In this document: positions 17,683 to 26,832 of the stretch, piece by piece
Numbering within the stretch: position 1 is the stretch's first letter
How the letters are laid out: the number at the start of each line of letters is the position of its first letter
Notes under the pieces: generated by a model
Told to the model about the DNA's origin: nothing
The model's input: the letters and a program-made list of their open reading frames with translations, nothing else
The model's database searches: none
Assembly (NCBI RefSeq): GCF_036227225.1
Contig: NZ_CP109444.1
Location: 6,987,501-7,051,500, forward strand
Direction of reading: 5' to 3'
From: Streptomyces sp. NBC_01478
GTDB taxonomy: Bacteria > Actinomycetota > Actinomycetes > Streptomycetales > Streptomycetaceae
DNA length: 64,000 nt
Program-made: the position numbers and the translations under genes

Positions 17683-18960
17683 ATGAACGAGACAGCCATT
17701 CAGCCCACCGCACCGCTGCGCGCCCGCGCCGAGATCGATCTGGGCGCCCTGCGGGCCAATGTGCGGGCCCTGCGCGCCCTCGCGCCGGGCGCGGCCGTCA
17801 TGGCCGTCGTGAAGTCCGACGCGTACGGCCATGGGGCGGTGCCCTGCGCGCGTGCGGCCGTACAGGCCGGGGCGACCTGGCTCGGTACGGCCACGCCCGA
17901 GGAGGCCCTCGACCTGCGGGCCCGCGCCGGGCTGCCCGACGGCGTGCGGATCATGTGCTGGCTGTGGACCCCGGGCGGGCCCTGGCGGCAGGCCATCGAG
18001 GCCGACCTCGATGTGTCGCTGAGCGGGATGTGGGCTCTGCGGGAGGTCGTGGCCGCCGCCCGCGAAGCCGGTGTGCCCGCGCGCGTGCAGCTCAAGGCCG
18101 ACACCGGACTCGGGCGCAACGGATGCCAGCCCGGAGACGACTGGGCCGAGCTCGTCGGGGCCGCCCTGCGCGCGGAGGCGGACGGGCTGCTCCGTGTCAC
18201 CGGGCTCTGGTCCCACTTCGCCTGCGCCGACGAACCCGGGCATCCCTCCATCGACGCCCAACTCGCCCTCTTCCGCGAGATGGTCTCCTACGCGGAGCAG
18301 CGCGGGGTGCGCCCCGAGGTGCGGCACATCGCCAACTCGCCCGCCACGCTCACCCGTCCGGACTCCCACTTCGACCTCGTCCGCACCGGCATCGCCGTCT
18401 ACGGCATCTCGCCCAGCCCGGAGGTGGGTTCGTCCGCCGACCTCGGGCTGCGGCCGGTGATGTCCCTGAAGGCGTCCGTCGCGCTGGTGAAGCAGGTGGC
18501 GGGCGGGCACGGCGTCAGTTACGGGCACCACTACGTCACTCCGGGCGCGACGACCCTCGGACTCATCCCCGTCGGTTACGCGGACGGCATCCCGCGGCAC
18601 GCCTCCGGCAGCGGTCCGGTACTGGTCGGCGGGAAGTGGCGGACCGTCGCGGGGCGGGTCGCCATGGACCAGTTCGTCGTGGACCTGGGAGGGGACGAGC
18701 CGGAGGCCGGCGCGGAGGCGGTCCTCTTCGGGGCCGGTGACCATGGTGAGCCCACCGCCGAGGACTGGGCGCAGGCCGCGGGCACCATCGCCTACGAGAT
18801 CGTGACCCGCATCGGAACACGCGTTCCCCGCGTCTACGTCAATGAGGTCGTCCCCGAAGCGGTCCACGAGATCGTCGCCGAGGTCGTTCCCGAGGTCCTC
18901 CCCGGGTATGAGGGAGACGACGTAGCGCAGGGTCTTGACGTGAAGAGGAGCGGCACGTGA
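17683..18960 (+). CDS. alr: Alanine racemase
   Basis: Makes D-alanine for peptidoglycan using pyridoxal phosphate. The PLP lysine is K44 in VVKSDAYGHG. The opposite catalytic tyrosine is about Y280 in GVSYGHHY. The last 40 residues after TRIGTRVPRVYV are an unusual tail rich in EVVPE-like repeats, absent from most family members. The stop overlaps the GTG of the next gene by 4 bases (GTGA). With the downstream hydrolase and tsaE it forms a coupled operon, as in other actinobacteria. Confidence 0.96.
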   Translation: MNETAIQPTAPLRARAEIDLGALRANVRALRALAPGAAVMAVVKSDAYGHGAVPCARAAVQAGATWLGTATPEEALDLRARAGLPDGVRIMCWLWTPGGPWRQAIEADLDVSLSGMWALREVVAAAREAGVPARVQLKADTGLGRNGCQPGDDWAELVGAALRAEADGLLRVTGLWSHFACADEPGHPSIDAQLALFREMVSYAEQRGVRPEVRHIANSPATLTRPDSHFDLVRTGIAVYGISPSPEVGSSADLGLRPVMSLKASVALVKQVAGGHGVSYGHHYVTPGATTLGLIPVGYADGIPRHASGSGPVLVGGKWRTVAGRVAMDQFVVDLGGDEPEAGAEAVLFGAGDHGEPTAEDWAQAAGTIAYEIVTRIGTRVPRVYVNEVVPEAVHEIVAEVVPEVLPGYEGDDVAQGLDVKRSGT

Positions 18961-20195
18961 GCGAGAGCAGTGCGGAGGCGGTCGCCGCGATCGCCTCCGC
19001 CGCCACGGGGGCGACCGGGAACTGGCGCAAGGCCACCGGTATCGCCGGCGCCGCGATAGGGGTGATCGCCGCCGGGGCCGCCGCCGGTGTCGCCATAGAG
19101 CGGATGACCGTCGGGCGCGGGATGCGGGAGCGGGCCCGGCTCGCGCTCGACTCCACGGGACCGTACGGCTCGCTGCGCGGCACCCCCGGTACGGCGCAGG
19201 CCGACGACGGGACCGAGCTCTACTACGAGGTCGACGACATCGAGCCGGACGCCGCCGTGACCCCGAAGCGCCGCCGGCTCTTCGGGCGCAAGGCACCCGC
19301 CCCCGTCACCGTCGTCTTCAGCCACGGCTACTGCCTCAACCAGGACTCCTGGCACTTCCAGCGGGCGGCCCTGCGCGGGGTCGTGCGCACCGTGCACTGG
19401 GACCAGCGGAGTCATGGGCGTTCCGCGCGCGGGGTGGCGCAGCTCGAAGACGGGATGCCGCTCACCATCGACCAGTTGGGCCGCGACCTGAAGGCCGTGC
19501 TCGACGCGGCCGTGCCCGAGGGGCCGATCGTGCTCGTCGGGCACTCCATGGGCGGCATGACGGTGATGGCCCTCGCCGACCAGTACCCCGAGCTGATCCG
19601 CGACCGGGTCGTCGCCACCGCCTTCGTCGGTACGTCCTCCGGGCGGCTCGGCGAGGTCAACTTCGGGCTGCCCGTCGTCGGCGTCAACGCGGTGCGGCGG
19701 GTGCTGCCCGGCGTACTGAAGGCGCTCGGGCAGCAGGCCGCGCTGGTGGAGCGGGGGCGGCGGGCCACCGCCGATCTGTTCGCCGGGATCATCAAGCGGT
19801 ACTCGTTCGCCTCGCGGGACGTCGATCCGGCGGTCGCGCGGTTCGCCGAGCGGATGATCGAGGGCACGCCGATCGACGTCGTCGCCGAGTTCTATCCGGC
19901 GTTCACCGACCACGACAAGACCGCCGCGCTCCCCCACTTCAAGGACATGCCGGTGCTCGTGCTCGCCGGGATCGGCGATCTCGTCACGCCCAGTGAGCAC
20001 AGCGAGGCCATCGCCGACCTGCTGCCGGACGCCGAGCTGGTGCTCGTGCCGGACGCCGGGCACCTGGTCATGCTGGAGCACCCGGAGGTGGTCACCGACC
20101 GCCTCGCCGACCTGCTCACCCGCGCGGGTGCCGTGCCGGCAGGGGCTACCGTAAGTGGCTATGGAAGCACCAGCAGCACCGCACAACGCGGCTGA
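18957..20195 (+). CDS. Alpha/beta hydrolase, membrane-anchored
   Basis: A 412-residue alpha/beta hydrolase starting with GTG at 18957, overlapping the alr stop. A hydrophobic Gly/Ala-rich segment at about residues 25-50 could anchor it in the membrane. The oxyanion motif FSHGYCLNQDSW and the nucleophile elbow GHSMGG (Ser197) are clear. The catalytic Asp and His are probably in the ADLLPDAELVLVPDAGH region (His of DAGHLVML). The substrate is unknown. A hydrolase of this type sits between alr and tsaE in many actinobacteria. Its 3' end overlaps tsaE by 41 bases. Confidence 0.9.
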   Translation: MSESSAEAVAAIASAATGATGNWRKATGIAGAAIGVIAAGAAAGVAIERMTVGRGMRERARLALDSTGPYGSLRGTPGTAQADDGTELYYEVDDIEPDAAVTPKRRRLFGRKAPAPVTVVFSHGYCLNQDSWHFQRAALRGVVRTVHWDQRSHGRSARGVAQLEDGMPLTIDQLGRDLKAVLDAAVPEGPIVLVGHSMGGMTVMALADQYPELIRDRVVATAFVGTSSGRLGEVNFGLPVVGVNAVRRVLPGVLKALGQQAALVERGRRATADLFAGIIKRYSFASRDVDPAVARFAERMIEGTPIDVVAEFYPAFTDHDKTAALPHFKDMPVLVLAGIGDLVTPSEHSEAIADLLPDAELVLVPDAGHLVMLEHPEVVTDRLADLLTRAGAVPAGATVSGYGSTSSTAQRG

Positions 20196-20682
20196 GCCCC
20201 TGTCCGTAGCGATCACCGTCAACTCCCCTGAACAGATGCGGGAGTTGGGCCGCCGCCTCGCCAAGCTGCTGCGCGCGGGCGACCTCGTGATGCTCACGGG
20301 CGAGCTGGGCGCCGGCAAGACGACACTCACCCGGGGGCTGGGGGAGGGGCTCGGCGTGCGGGGGGCGGTGACCTCGCCGACGTTCGTGATCGCCCGCGTG
20401 CATCCCTCGCTGGGGGAGGGGCCGCCGCTCGTCCATGTCGACGCGTACCGGCTGAGCGGCGGGCTCGACGACATGGAGGACCTCGACCTCGATGTCTCGC
20501 TGCCCGAGTCCGTGATCGTCGTGGAGTGGGGTGAGGGGAAGGTCGAGGAGTTGACGGACGACCGGCTGGCGGTCGTGATCCACCGGGCCGTCGGCGATAC
20601 GACCGATGAGGTGCGCCATGTGACCGTCACGGGGCTCGGTGCGCGGTGGGCCTCCGTCGAACTGGGTGTGCTCGGCGGCTGA
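20155..20682 (+). CDS. tsaE: tRNA threonylcarbamoyladenosine (t6A) biosynthesis ATPase
   Basis: The ATPase subunit that works with TsaB and TsaD to make t6A37 on ANN-decoding tRNAs. Its 175 residues show the P-loop GELGAGKTT at about 49-57, TSPTFVIA, and the HVDAYRL and VVEWGE motifs of the family. The GTG at 20155 has AGGGG nine bases upstream and was preferred over the ATG at 20161. It lies within the alr-hydrolase-tsaE coupled run and ends this transcript before the palindrome at 20759. Confidence 0.93.
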   Translation: MAMEAPAAPHNAAEPLSVAITVNSPEQMRELGRRLAKLLRAGDLVMLTGELGAGKTTLTRGLGEGLGVRGAVTSPTFVIARVHPSLGEGPPLVHVDAYRLSGGLDDMEDLDLDVSLPESVIVVEWGEGKVEELTDDRLAVVIHRAVGDTTDEVRHVTVTGLGARWASVELGVLGG

Positions 20683-20758
20683 CCTGTGTTGGTTCCGACA
20701 AGGTGTCGGCAAGATGTTGCGTTCGGGGACTCGAGCGTGGTCACATGGTATCCAGTTC

Positions 20759-20780
20759 GTAGTTAGGTCTACCTAACTAC
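20759..20780. promoter_or_regulatory. 22-bp perfect palindrome, probable operator
   Basis: GTAGTTAGGT-CT-ACCTAACTAC: two 10-bp arms around 2 bases, AT-rich in a GC-rich genome. It lies about 28 bases before the start of the small gene at 20809. The inner TTAGGT...ACCTAA half-sites resemble an iron box, but the spacing is 2 rather than 7 bases, so it is probably the site of a different dimeric repressor. Confidence 0.65.
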
Positions 20781-20808
20781 GTCTGCCCCCGGCTCCCAGG
20801 AGGCGTCC

Positions 20809-20967
20809 ATGTCGGCTTCAGAGAACCAACACCGTCGTCCTCAGCCGTGTGTGCCTGCGGGGGTGTCCATGCGGGAGTTGTTGGCGGCAGGGGTTGCGGC
20901 TCAGGCGGTTTCTACGCCACCGCGGGCTCCTGTGGCCCCGCCGGTCGAGCCTCGTAAAGCTGCGTAG
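20809..20967 (+). CDS. Small conserved-type Streptomyces protein (52 residues)
   Basis: ATG at 20809 with a good ribosome site (CCCAGGAGGCGTCC). The 52-residue product has a central MRELLAAGVAAQAVSTPP segment and a Pro-rich tail. I recall similar small proteins with an MRELLAA...AVSTPP core in many Streptomyces genomes, of unknown role. A perfect 22-bp palindrome lies just upstream, suggesting tight control. No domain is recognised. Confidence 0.65.
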   Translation: MSASENQHRRPQPCVPAGVSMRELLAAGVAAQAVSTPPRAPVAPPVEPRKAA

Positions 20968-20993
20968 TCGTTTGGCTGCGGGGCGCGATCCCG

Positions 20994-21551
20994 CTAGCGG
21001 ATGACGACGACGCTCTGCCCGATCGTCGCGAACTCCCACATCGCCTTGCCGTCCTCCGGCGACTCGCGGATTCCGCCCGACTTGGTCATGGGGTCGGGTT
21101 CGTCCGTCGCGCCGCTGACCGCCACGCTGAAGCCGATCGCGACGTTGTCCGCGTTGGTGAAGCGGACCACGTGCTGGATGGGGGTGCCGTCGGTGCCGGT
21201 GATCGCGTTCGAGCGGGAGGTGACCGGATAGCTGCCCGTGGGCGGGTCCACCGTGCCGGGGGTGACCTTGAACGTGCGGTTGACCTTGTTGTTCTTGGCG
21301 ACCAGCCACACGCGGTCGTCGTCCACGGAGTACACGACCCGCTCACCCGTGCCGGAGCCGGCCGGCAGCGCCTGGGGGTTCTTCCGGTCGCGCGGCACCT
21401 TCGAGGCGGACACCGCGGGCGCGGCGCTCGCACGGGCCGTGGTCTCCAGCCCCGCCGGGACGTTCGCCGAGGCCTGGTAGGCGAGGAAACCGACCGTGGC
21501 GACGGCCGTCACGGTGAGCCCGGCCACGATTCCCGAGCTGCTGCCGGCCAT
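20994..21551 (-). CDS. YkuD-like (L,D-transpeptidase-like) exported protein lacking the catalytic cysteine
   Basis: A 185-residue protein with an N-terminal membrane/signal segment (IVAGLTVTAVATVGFLAYQA). From about residue 75 the sequence follows the YkuD pattern (LVAKNNKVNRTFKVTPGT, TGSYPVTSRS, and a C-terminal AMWEF...VVVI strand). The normal SHGCIR-type catalytic motif reads KSGGIRES, with Gly at residue 160 where the cysteine is expected and no histidine before it. It is therefore probably not a transpeptidase and may bind wall material or act as a scaffold. It is transcribed against the small gene and away from tsaB. Confidence 0.75.
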   Translation of the reverse strand: MAGSSSGIVAGLTVTAVATVGFLAYQASANVPAGLETTARASAAPAVSASKVPRDRKNPQALPAGSGTGERVVYSVDDDRVWLVAKNNKVNRTFKVTPGTVDPPTGSYPVTSRSNAITGTDGTPIQHVVRFTNADNVAIGFSVAVSGATDEPDPMTKSGGIRESPEDGKAMWEFATIGQSVVVIR

Positions 21552-21710
21552 CAGCGCCCACCTCCGCGTCTCATACGTCTACGTCCTGTGACGGTGCCCC
21601 GTACGGTCCCGTACGTCCCGTAAGTCCGGTGACCCCAGGTGACCGTAGCAGCCGGGACCGGGCCGACCGGGGCGGCCGTGCTCGCGGCGTCGGAGCCGTA
21701 GGCTGTTTGC

Positions 21711-22364
21711 GTGCTCTTGCTCGCTCTGGATACCGCCACCCCCGCCGTCACCGTCGCCCTGCACGACGGCGAGGCCGTCATCGCCTCGTCGAGTCAGGTG
21801 GACGCGCGCCGCCACGGTGAGCTGCTGCTCCCGGCCGTCGACCATGTGCTCACCGGCGCGGGGCTCACGCTCGACGCCGTCACGGGAATCGTCGTGGGCA
21901 TCGGCCCCGGCCCCTACACCGGGCTGCGCGTCGGACTGATGACCGCCGACACCTTCGGGCTCGCGCTCGGTGTGCCCGTGCACGGTGTGTGCACGCTGGA
22001 CGGCCTCGCCTACGCCGCCGACCTCGACGGCCCCTTCGTGGTGGCCACCGACGCGCGGCGCAAGGAGGTCTACTGGGCGCGCTACGCCGACTCCCGCACC
22101 CGGGTCACCGACCCGGCCGTGGACCGTCCCGCCGACATCGCCGACGAGGTGGCAGGTCTGCCCGCCGTCGGCGCCGGTGCGCTGCTCTACCCGGACACCT
22201 TCCCGTCCGCGCACGAGCCGCAGCACGTGTCCGCCGCCGCGCTCGCCTCGCTGGCCGCCGAGAGACTCGCGGCGGGCGTCGAACTCCCCGAGCCCCGGCC
22301 GCTGTACCTGCGCCGCCCCGACGCGCAGGTGCCCAAGAACTACAAGGTGGTCACCCCCAAGTGA
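21711..22364 (+). CDS. tsaB: tRNA t6A biosynthesis protein TsaB
   Basis: A 217-residue non-catalytic actin-like partner that dimerises with TsaD. The GTG start gives MLLLALDTATPAVTVALHDG, and GIGPGPYTGLRVGL is the family signature. The stop overlaps the rimI GTG by GTGA. It begins the coupled run tsaB-rimI-tsaD-unknown, separated from tsaE here by the small gene and the YkuD-like gene; in Mycobacterium the two are adjacent. Confidence 0.95.
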   Translation: MLLLALDTATPAVTVALHDGEAVIASSSQVDARRHGELLLPAVDHVLTGAGLTLDAVTGIVVGIGPGPYTGLRVGLMTADTFGLALGVPVHGVCTLDGLAYAADLDGPFVVATDARRKEVYWARYADSRTRVTDPAVDRPADIADEVAGLPAVGAGALLYPDTFPSAHEPQHVSAAALASLAAERLAAGVELPEPRPLYLRRPDAQVPKNYKVVTPK

Positions 22365-22888
22365 CCGAAACCGTGAGCCCTCGGCTGCGCGAGATGCGCT
22401 GGTGGGACATCGATCCCGTGCTGGGGCTGGAGAAGGACCTCTTCCCCGAGGACGCCTGGTCCCGGGGCATGTTCTGGTCCGAACTGGCGCATGCGCGGGG
22501 GGCGGAGGCGACGCGCCGGTACCTGGTCGCGGAGGTGACCGGCGAGGAGTACGAGAGCGGCGTCCGGCTCATCGGCTACGCGGGTCTCGCCACCACCGGC
22601 GACCAGGCCGACATCCAGACCATCGCCGTCGCCCGCGACCACTGGGGAACGGGCCTCGGCTCCACCCTCCTCACCGAACTCCTCACCGCGGCAAGCGAGT
22701 TCGAGTGTGCCGAGGTCATGCTCGAATGCCGTGTCGACAACGTCCGCGCACAGAAGCTGTACGAGCGCTTCGGCTTCGCCCCCATCGGGTTCCGGCGCGG
22801 CTACTACCAGCCGGGCAACGTCGACGCGCTGGTGATGCGCCTGACCGACCCCTCGACTTCCCTGCAAGGAACCCAGATCAATGGCTGA
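22361..22888 (+). CDS. rimI: Ribosomal-protein-alanine N-acetyltransferase
   Basis: A GNAT acetyltransferase, classically acetylating the N-terminus of ribosomal protein S18. It has 175 residues from the GTG at 22361, overlapping the tsaB stop. The acetyl-CoA binding region reads [20 protein letters not shown], followed by [18 protein letters not shown] and [15 protein letters not shown], all typical. It overlaps tsaD by 8 bases. No unusual features. Confidence 0.94.
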   Translation: MTETVSPRLREMRWWDIDPVLGLEKDLFPEDAWSRGMFWSELAHARGAEATRRYLVAEVTGEEYESGVRLIGYAGLATTGDQADIQTIAVARDHWGTGLGSTLLTELLTAASEFECAEVMLECRVDNVRAQKLYERFGFAPIGFRRGYYQPGNVDALVMRLTDPSTSLQGTQING

Positions 22889-23966
22889 CGAACCTCTCGT
22901 CCTCGGCATCGAGACCTCCTGCGACGAGACCGGCGTCGGCATCGTCCGCGGCCACACCCTGCTGGCGGACGCGGTCGCGTCCAGCGTCGACGAGCACGCC
23001 CGCTTCGGCGGGGTCGTCCCGGAAGTGGCCTCCCGCGCCCACCTGGAGGCGATGGTCCCGACGATCCAGCGCGCGCTGAAGGACGCGGGTGTGAGCGCCC
23101 GTGACCTGGACGGCATCGCGGTCACGGCGGGTCCGGGCCTCGCGGGCGCCCTCCTGGTCGGCGTCTCGGCGGCCAAGGCGTACGCCTACGCGCTCGGCAA
23201 GCCCCTCTACGGCGTCAACCACCTCGCCTCCCACATCTGCGTCGACCAACTGGAGCACGGCCCGCTGCCGGAACCGACGATGGCGCTGCTGGTGTCCGGC
23301 GGTCACTCGTCGCTGTTGTTGTCCTCGGACATCACCTCGGACGTACGGCCGCTGGGCGCGACGATCGACGACGCGGCGGGCGAGGCCTTCGACAAGATCG
23401 CGCGCGTCCTGAACCTCGGTTTCCCGGGCGGCCCGGTCATCGACCGGTACGCGAAGGAGGGCGACCCCACGGCGATCACGTTCCCGCGCGGACTGACCGG
23501 GCCGCGCGACCCGGCGTACGACTTCTCCTTCTCCGGGCTGAAGACGTCCGTGGCCCGCTGGATCGAGGCGAAGCGGGCGGCCGGGGAGGACGTGCCGGTG
23601 CGTGATGTGTCGGCGTCCTTCCAGGAGGCGGTCGTCGACGTACTGACCCGCAAGGCCGTACGGGCCTGCAAGGACGAGGGCGTCGACCACCTGATGATCG
23701 GCGGCGGAGTCGCCGCGAACTCGCGGCTGCGGGCGTTGGCGGCGGAGCGCTGCGAGGCGGCCGGCATCCGGCTGCGCGTCCCGCGCCCGAAGCTGTGCAC
23801 GGACAACGGCGCGATGGTCGCCGCGCTGGGCGCGGAGATGGTGGCCCGCGACCGGACTCCCTCGGACTGGGACCTCTCGGCGGACTCCTCGCTGCCGGTC
23901 ACGGAAACGCACGTCCCCGGCCACGACCACGTGCACGAGGTCAGCAAGGAGAACCTGTACTCGTGA
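22881..23966 (+). CDS. tsaD: tRNA N6-adenosine threonylcarbamoyltransferase
   Basis: The catalytic subunit of the t6A complex, 361 residues. It begins [15 protein letters not shown]. Metal-binding histidines are H114 and H118 in NHLASH. The nucleotide region VSGGHSSL and [11 protein letters not shown] are conserved. It overlaps rimI at the 5' end and, by GTGA, the next small gene at the 3' end. Confidence 0.97.
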   Translation: MADEPLVLGIETSCDETGVGIVRGHTLLADAVASSVDEHARFGGVVPEVASRAHLEAMVPTIQRALKDAGVSARDLDGIAVTAGPGLAGALLVGVSAAKAYAYALGKPLYGVNHLASHICVDQLEHGPLPEPTMALLVSGGHSSLLLSSDITSDVRPLGATIDDAAGEAFDKIARVLNLGFPGGPVIDRYAKEGDPTAITFPRGLTGPRDPAYDFSFSGLKTSVARWIEAKRAAGEDVPVRDVSASFQEAVVDVLTRKAVRACKDEGVDHLMIGGGVAANSRLRALAAERCEAAGIRLRVPRPKLCTDNGAMVAALGAEMVARDRTPSDWDLSADSSLPVTETHVPGHDHVHEVSKENLYS

Positions 23967-24220
23967 CGACGGTCGCGTTGATGTGGGAGGCGCGGGCGGT
24001 CGAAGGCCGGGGGGAGGAACTGCTCTCCTGGGCCCGGGCCCAGAAGCTGCCGGCCGAGCCCCTGCGCCGGGAGTTTCTGCGCGCGCCCCAGGACCGCGTC
24101 CTCGTCATCACGTGGTGGGACGCGGACTACGACGCCGAGCTGCCCGAACTTCCTGAGCCAGAGGGGGAGTTGGTCATGCGGGCAGTGCATCGGTGGCGGT
24201 TCGAGTCGGTGGGCGAGTAG
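23963..24220 (+). CDS. Hypothetical protein (85 residues)
   Basis: Starts with GTG at 23963, overlapping the tsaD stop, so it is translationally coupled to the t6A genes. The short protein has a ferredoxin-like feel ([30 protein letters not shown], ending in a basic/aromatic [10 protein letters not shown]). This resembles the antibiotic-biosynthesis-monooxygenase-like small dimers, but the match is too weak to name a function. Confidence 0.75.
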   Translation: MTTVALMWEARAVEGRGEELLSWARAQKLPAEPLRREFLRAPQDRVLVITWWDADYDAELPELPEPEGELVMRAVHRWRFESVGE

Positions 24221-24244
24221 CTGGGGTTCTGCTGACATAGGGGC

Positions 24245-24433
24245 ATGGCTACTTCCCAGCGCGGCACGTCCGCGGATGCCGAAGCTCTCATTCAGCGCCG
24301 GTTGGAGCGTGAACGGCTCCGCGAACTCATCGAGGACGCGGAGGCCGAGCACGGTCCGGTCGACCAGGTTGCTGTCGAGGCCAAGCGAGTCGCCCTGCGT
24401 GGTGGCACGGCCGGTCCGACGGAGGTCGCGTGA
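24245..24433 (+). CDS. Orphan antitoxin-like small protein
   Basis: A 62-residue protein, charged and helical (RRLERERLRELIEDAEAEHG). I recall close relatives in Streptomyces encoded just before, and overlapping, PIN-domain toxin genes, where they serve as antitoxins. Its stop overlaps the GTG of the next frame by GTGA as in those pairs, but that frame ends after 19 codons, so the toxin is lost. The antitoxin function is inferred from this arrangement. Confidence 0.65.
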   Translation: MATSQRGTSADAEALIQRRLERERLRELIEDAEAEHGPVDQVAVEAKRVALRGGTAGPTEVA

Positions 24434-24489
24434 GCGGCACGCTCTTCCCTGACTGCGAGGGCCTGCCCAAACTCGTGGTCAAGGTCTGA
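24430..24489 (+). pseudogene. Remnant of a PIN-domain toxin gene (19 codons)
   Basis: GTG at 24430 starts a frame reading MSGTLFPDCEGLPKLVVKV and then stops. From memory, PIN toxins of this kind begin MSGTLVLDSEGL, with the D as the first metal ligand. Here D is kept but the gene ends before any other active-site residue, 13 bases before the end of bxlA. The remainder seems to have been deleted. Confidence 0.5.
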
Positions 24490-24501
24490 CCTTCGCGGCT
24501 G

Positions 24502-26808
24502 TCATCCCTGGGCCCGTACCTCCGTCTCGCACAACAACCGCCGATCCGTACCGACCACCCGCACCGGCCCAGTGACATTCAGCCGAGCCGTATGCCGTAC
24601 GTCCGCGCTGGAAACCCCCAACCTCAGCTCCAGTGCCCCCGGTTCGACCACCCGGCGCCCCGTACGGTCCGTGAACGCCGACAGGTCCGTGTGGAAGCGG
24701 AAGGTCACCCGAGACACCTCGCCCGGGTCCAACTCCAGTCGCCGGTAACCGATCAGGCGCACGTCCGGGCGGGTCACCGAAGCCACCGGGTCGTGGAGGT
24801 ATAGCTGGACGACCTCCGCACCCGCCCGGTCGCCCGTGTTGCGGACGGTGACCGTCAGGTCGTAGGAGCCGTCCGTGTCGAGGTCCTGTTTCGCCGAATC
24901 CTCTGCCTCCCAGGCGAAGTTCGTGTACGAGAGGCCGTGGCCGAAGGCGTACAGCGGGGTCGGGTCGAGGTTGCTGACCTCGTCGGCGAGGCCCAACGGG
25001 GGTTGCAGATACGTCCAGGGCTGGCCGCCCGGCATGTGCGGGACGCTCACCGGGAGGCGGCCCGACGGGTTCACGCGGCCGGAGAGGACTCCCGCCACCG
25101 CCGGGCCGCCCTCCTCGCCCGGGAAGAACGCCTGGACCACCGCGCCCAGTCGGCCCTGCCAACGGCCCAGCGCATAGGGGCGGCCGGTCAGCAGGACCAG
25201 GACCACCGGGACGCCTGTCGAGACCAGTGCGTCCAGCAAGTCGGCCTGGACGCCCGGGAGTTGGAGGTCCGCCACATCGCAGCCCTCGCCCGACGTGCCG
25301 CGTCCGAACAGGCCCGCGCGGTCACCCAGCACGGCCACACACACATCCGCCTCGGACGCCCGCGCGACCGCCTCCTCGAAACCGCTCGTGTCCGGGCCGG
25401 AGACGTCACACCCCTCCGCGAACGTCACCTTGGCGTCCGGGAGTTCGGCCCGCAGCGACTCCAACACGGTGGGAATCTCAATGCCCATGGGCACCTCGGG
25501 GTGATGCGTACCCACATGGGACGGGAAGGAGTAGCAGCCCAGCATGGCGAGGGCGTCCGCCGCCCTCGGACCCACCACCGCGATCCGTGCCTCCGCCGGC
25601 AACGGCAGCACCCCGTCCGGGTTGTCCAGCAACACCACTGATTCTTCCGCCAGTTGGCGGGCCAGGGCGCGGTTCGCCGGCGAGTCGAGGTCGATGCGCT
25701 CGGTCGGCTCCGGCGACCAGTCCTCGTCCAGGAGCCCCAACTCGGCCTTCTGCACCAGCACTCGACGAGCCGCCCGGTCCACCAGCGCCTCCGGGACCAC
25801 CCCCGCCCGCACCGCCTCCACCAACGGCTTCCCGTAGCACTTCAACGTCGGCAGCTCCACGTCGATCCCGGCCGCCAGCGCCACGTGCGCCGCCTGCGCC
25901 GGACTGCCCGCCACCCGGTGCAGCGTCTCCAGGAAGCCGATGCCGAAGTAGTCGGCGACCACCGTCCCCGTGAACCCCCAGTCCGCACGCAGGAGTTGGG
26001 TCAGCAGCGCGGGGTCGGCGGACGCCGGTACGCCGTCCGTCTCGTTGTACGCCGCCATCACCGAGCGCGCCCCGCCCTCCCGCAGCGCCATCTCGAACGG
26101 CGGCAGCACCACGTCCGCGAACTCCCGCACCCCCGCCCGCACCGGCGCCAGATTCCGCGCCCCCACCGACGACGCGTACCCGGCGAAGTGCTTCAGCGTC
26201 GCGACCACCCCGGCCGACTCCAGCCCCCGCACATACGCGGCACCGATGGTCCCCACCAGATACGGATCCTCGCCGATCGTCTCCTCCACCCGCCCCCACC
26301 GCGGATCCCGTACGACGTCCAGCACCGGGGCGAGCCCCTGGTGGACGCCGACCGCGCGCAGGTCCGCGCCGATGTGCCGGGCCATCTCCTCGACCAGCCC
26401 CGGATCGAAGCTCGCGCCCCACGCCAACGGCACCGGGTACGCCGTCGCACCCCAGGCCGTGAACCCCGCCAGGCACTCCTCGTGGGCCACCGCCGGGATG
26501 CCGAAGCGGCCGGCGGCGGCGATCCGCCGTTGCGCGCGGGCGAGGGCCTGCGCGCCCAACTCCGGGTCCACCGGCGCCGTACCGAAGGAACGGGTGAGCT
26601 GGCCCAGGCCCTGGGCGATCAGCTCGTCCCAGTCGTACTCCGAGGTCATCTCCCGCTGGAGCGGGGCGACTCCGTCGCCGTCCGTGGCGGCGCCCACCCA
26701 CACGCCGTACAACTGGGCGGTCTTCTCCTCCAGGGTCATCCGGGCGAGCAGGTCGTCGACGCGGGCGGCGGCGGGCAGGGCGGGGTCGCGCCAGGGGGCG
26801 GTGGTCAT
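24502..26808 (-). CDS. bxlA: Glycoside hydrolase family 3, probable beta-xylosidase
   Basis: Cleaves terminal sugars from oligosaccharides in the cytosol, as there is no signal peptide. It has 768 residues in the order GH3 N-domain (about 1-330), GH3 C-domain (about 390-620) and a fibronectin-type III-like domain (about 670-768). KHFAGYASS and the nucleophile Asp286 in VVADYFGIGF are visible. It is the last gene of a sugar transporter operon, after two permeases, with a divergent LacI gene: the layout I recall for bxlE-F-G-A/bxlR of Streptomyces. Beta-glucosidase activity is the main alternative. Confidence 0.88.
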   Translation of the reverse strand: MTTAPWRDPALPAAARVDDLLARMTLEEKTAQLYGVWVGAATDGDGVAPLQREMTSEYDWDELIAQGLGQLTRSFGTAPVDPELGAQALARAQRRIAAAGRFGIPAVAHEECLAGFTAWGATAYPVPLAWGASFDPGLVEEMARHIGADLRAVGVHQGLAPVLDVVRDPRWGRVEETIGEDPYLVGTIGAAYVRGLESAGVVATLKHFAGYASSVGARNLAPVRAGVREFADVVLPPFEMALREGGARSVMAAYNETDGVPASADPALLTQLLRADWGFTGTVVADYFGIGFLETLHRVAGSPAQAAHVALAAGIDVELPTLKCYGKPLVEAVRAGVVPEALVDRAARRVLVQKAELGLLDEDWSPEPTERIDLDSPANRALARQLAEESVVLLDNPDGVLPLPAEARIAVVGPRAADALAMLGCYSFPSHVGTHHPEVPMGIEIPTVLESLRAELPDAKVTFAEGCDVSGPDTSGFEEAVARASEADVCVAVLGDRAGLFGRGTSGEGCDVADLQLPGVQADLLDALVSTGVPVVLVLLTGRPYALGRWQGRLGAVVQAFFPGEEGGPAVAGVLSGRVNPSGRLPVSVPHMPGGQPWTYLQPPLGLADEVSNLDPTPLYAFGHGLSYTNFAWEAEDSAKQDLDTDGSYDLTVTVRNTGDRAGAEVVQLYLHDPVASVTRPDVRLIGYRRLELDPGEVSRVTFRFHTDLSAFTDRTGRRVVEPGALELRLGVSSADVRHTARLNVTGPVRVVGTDRRLLCETEVRAQG

Positions 26809-26832
26809 GAAACTCCTGTCAGAGAAAGGGGG

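Noticed and set aside
20759..20780. Iron box (DmdR/IdeR operator)
   Set aside because: TTAGGT and ACCTAA are present but 2 bases apart rather than the 7 of the consensus.
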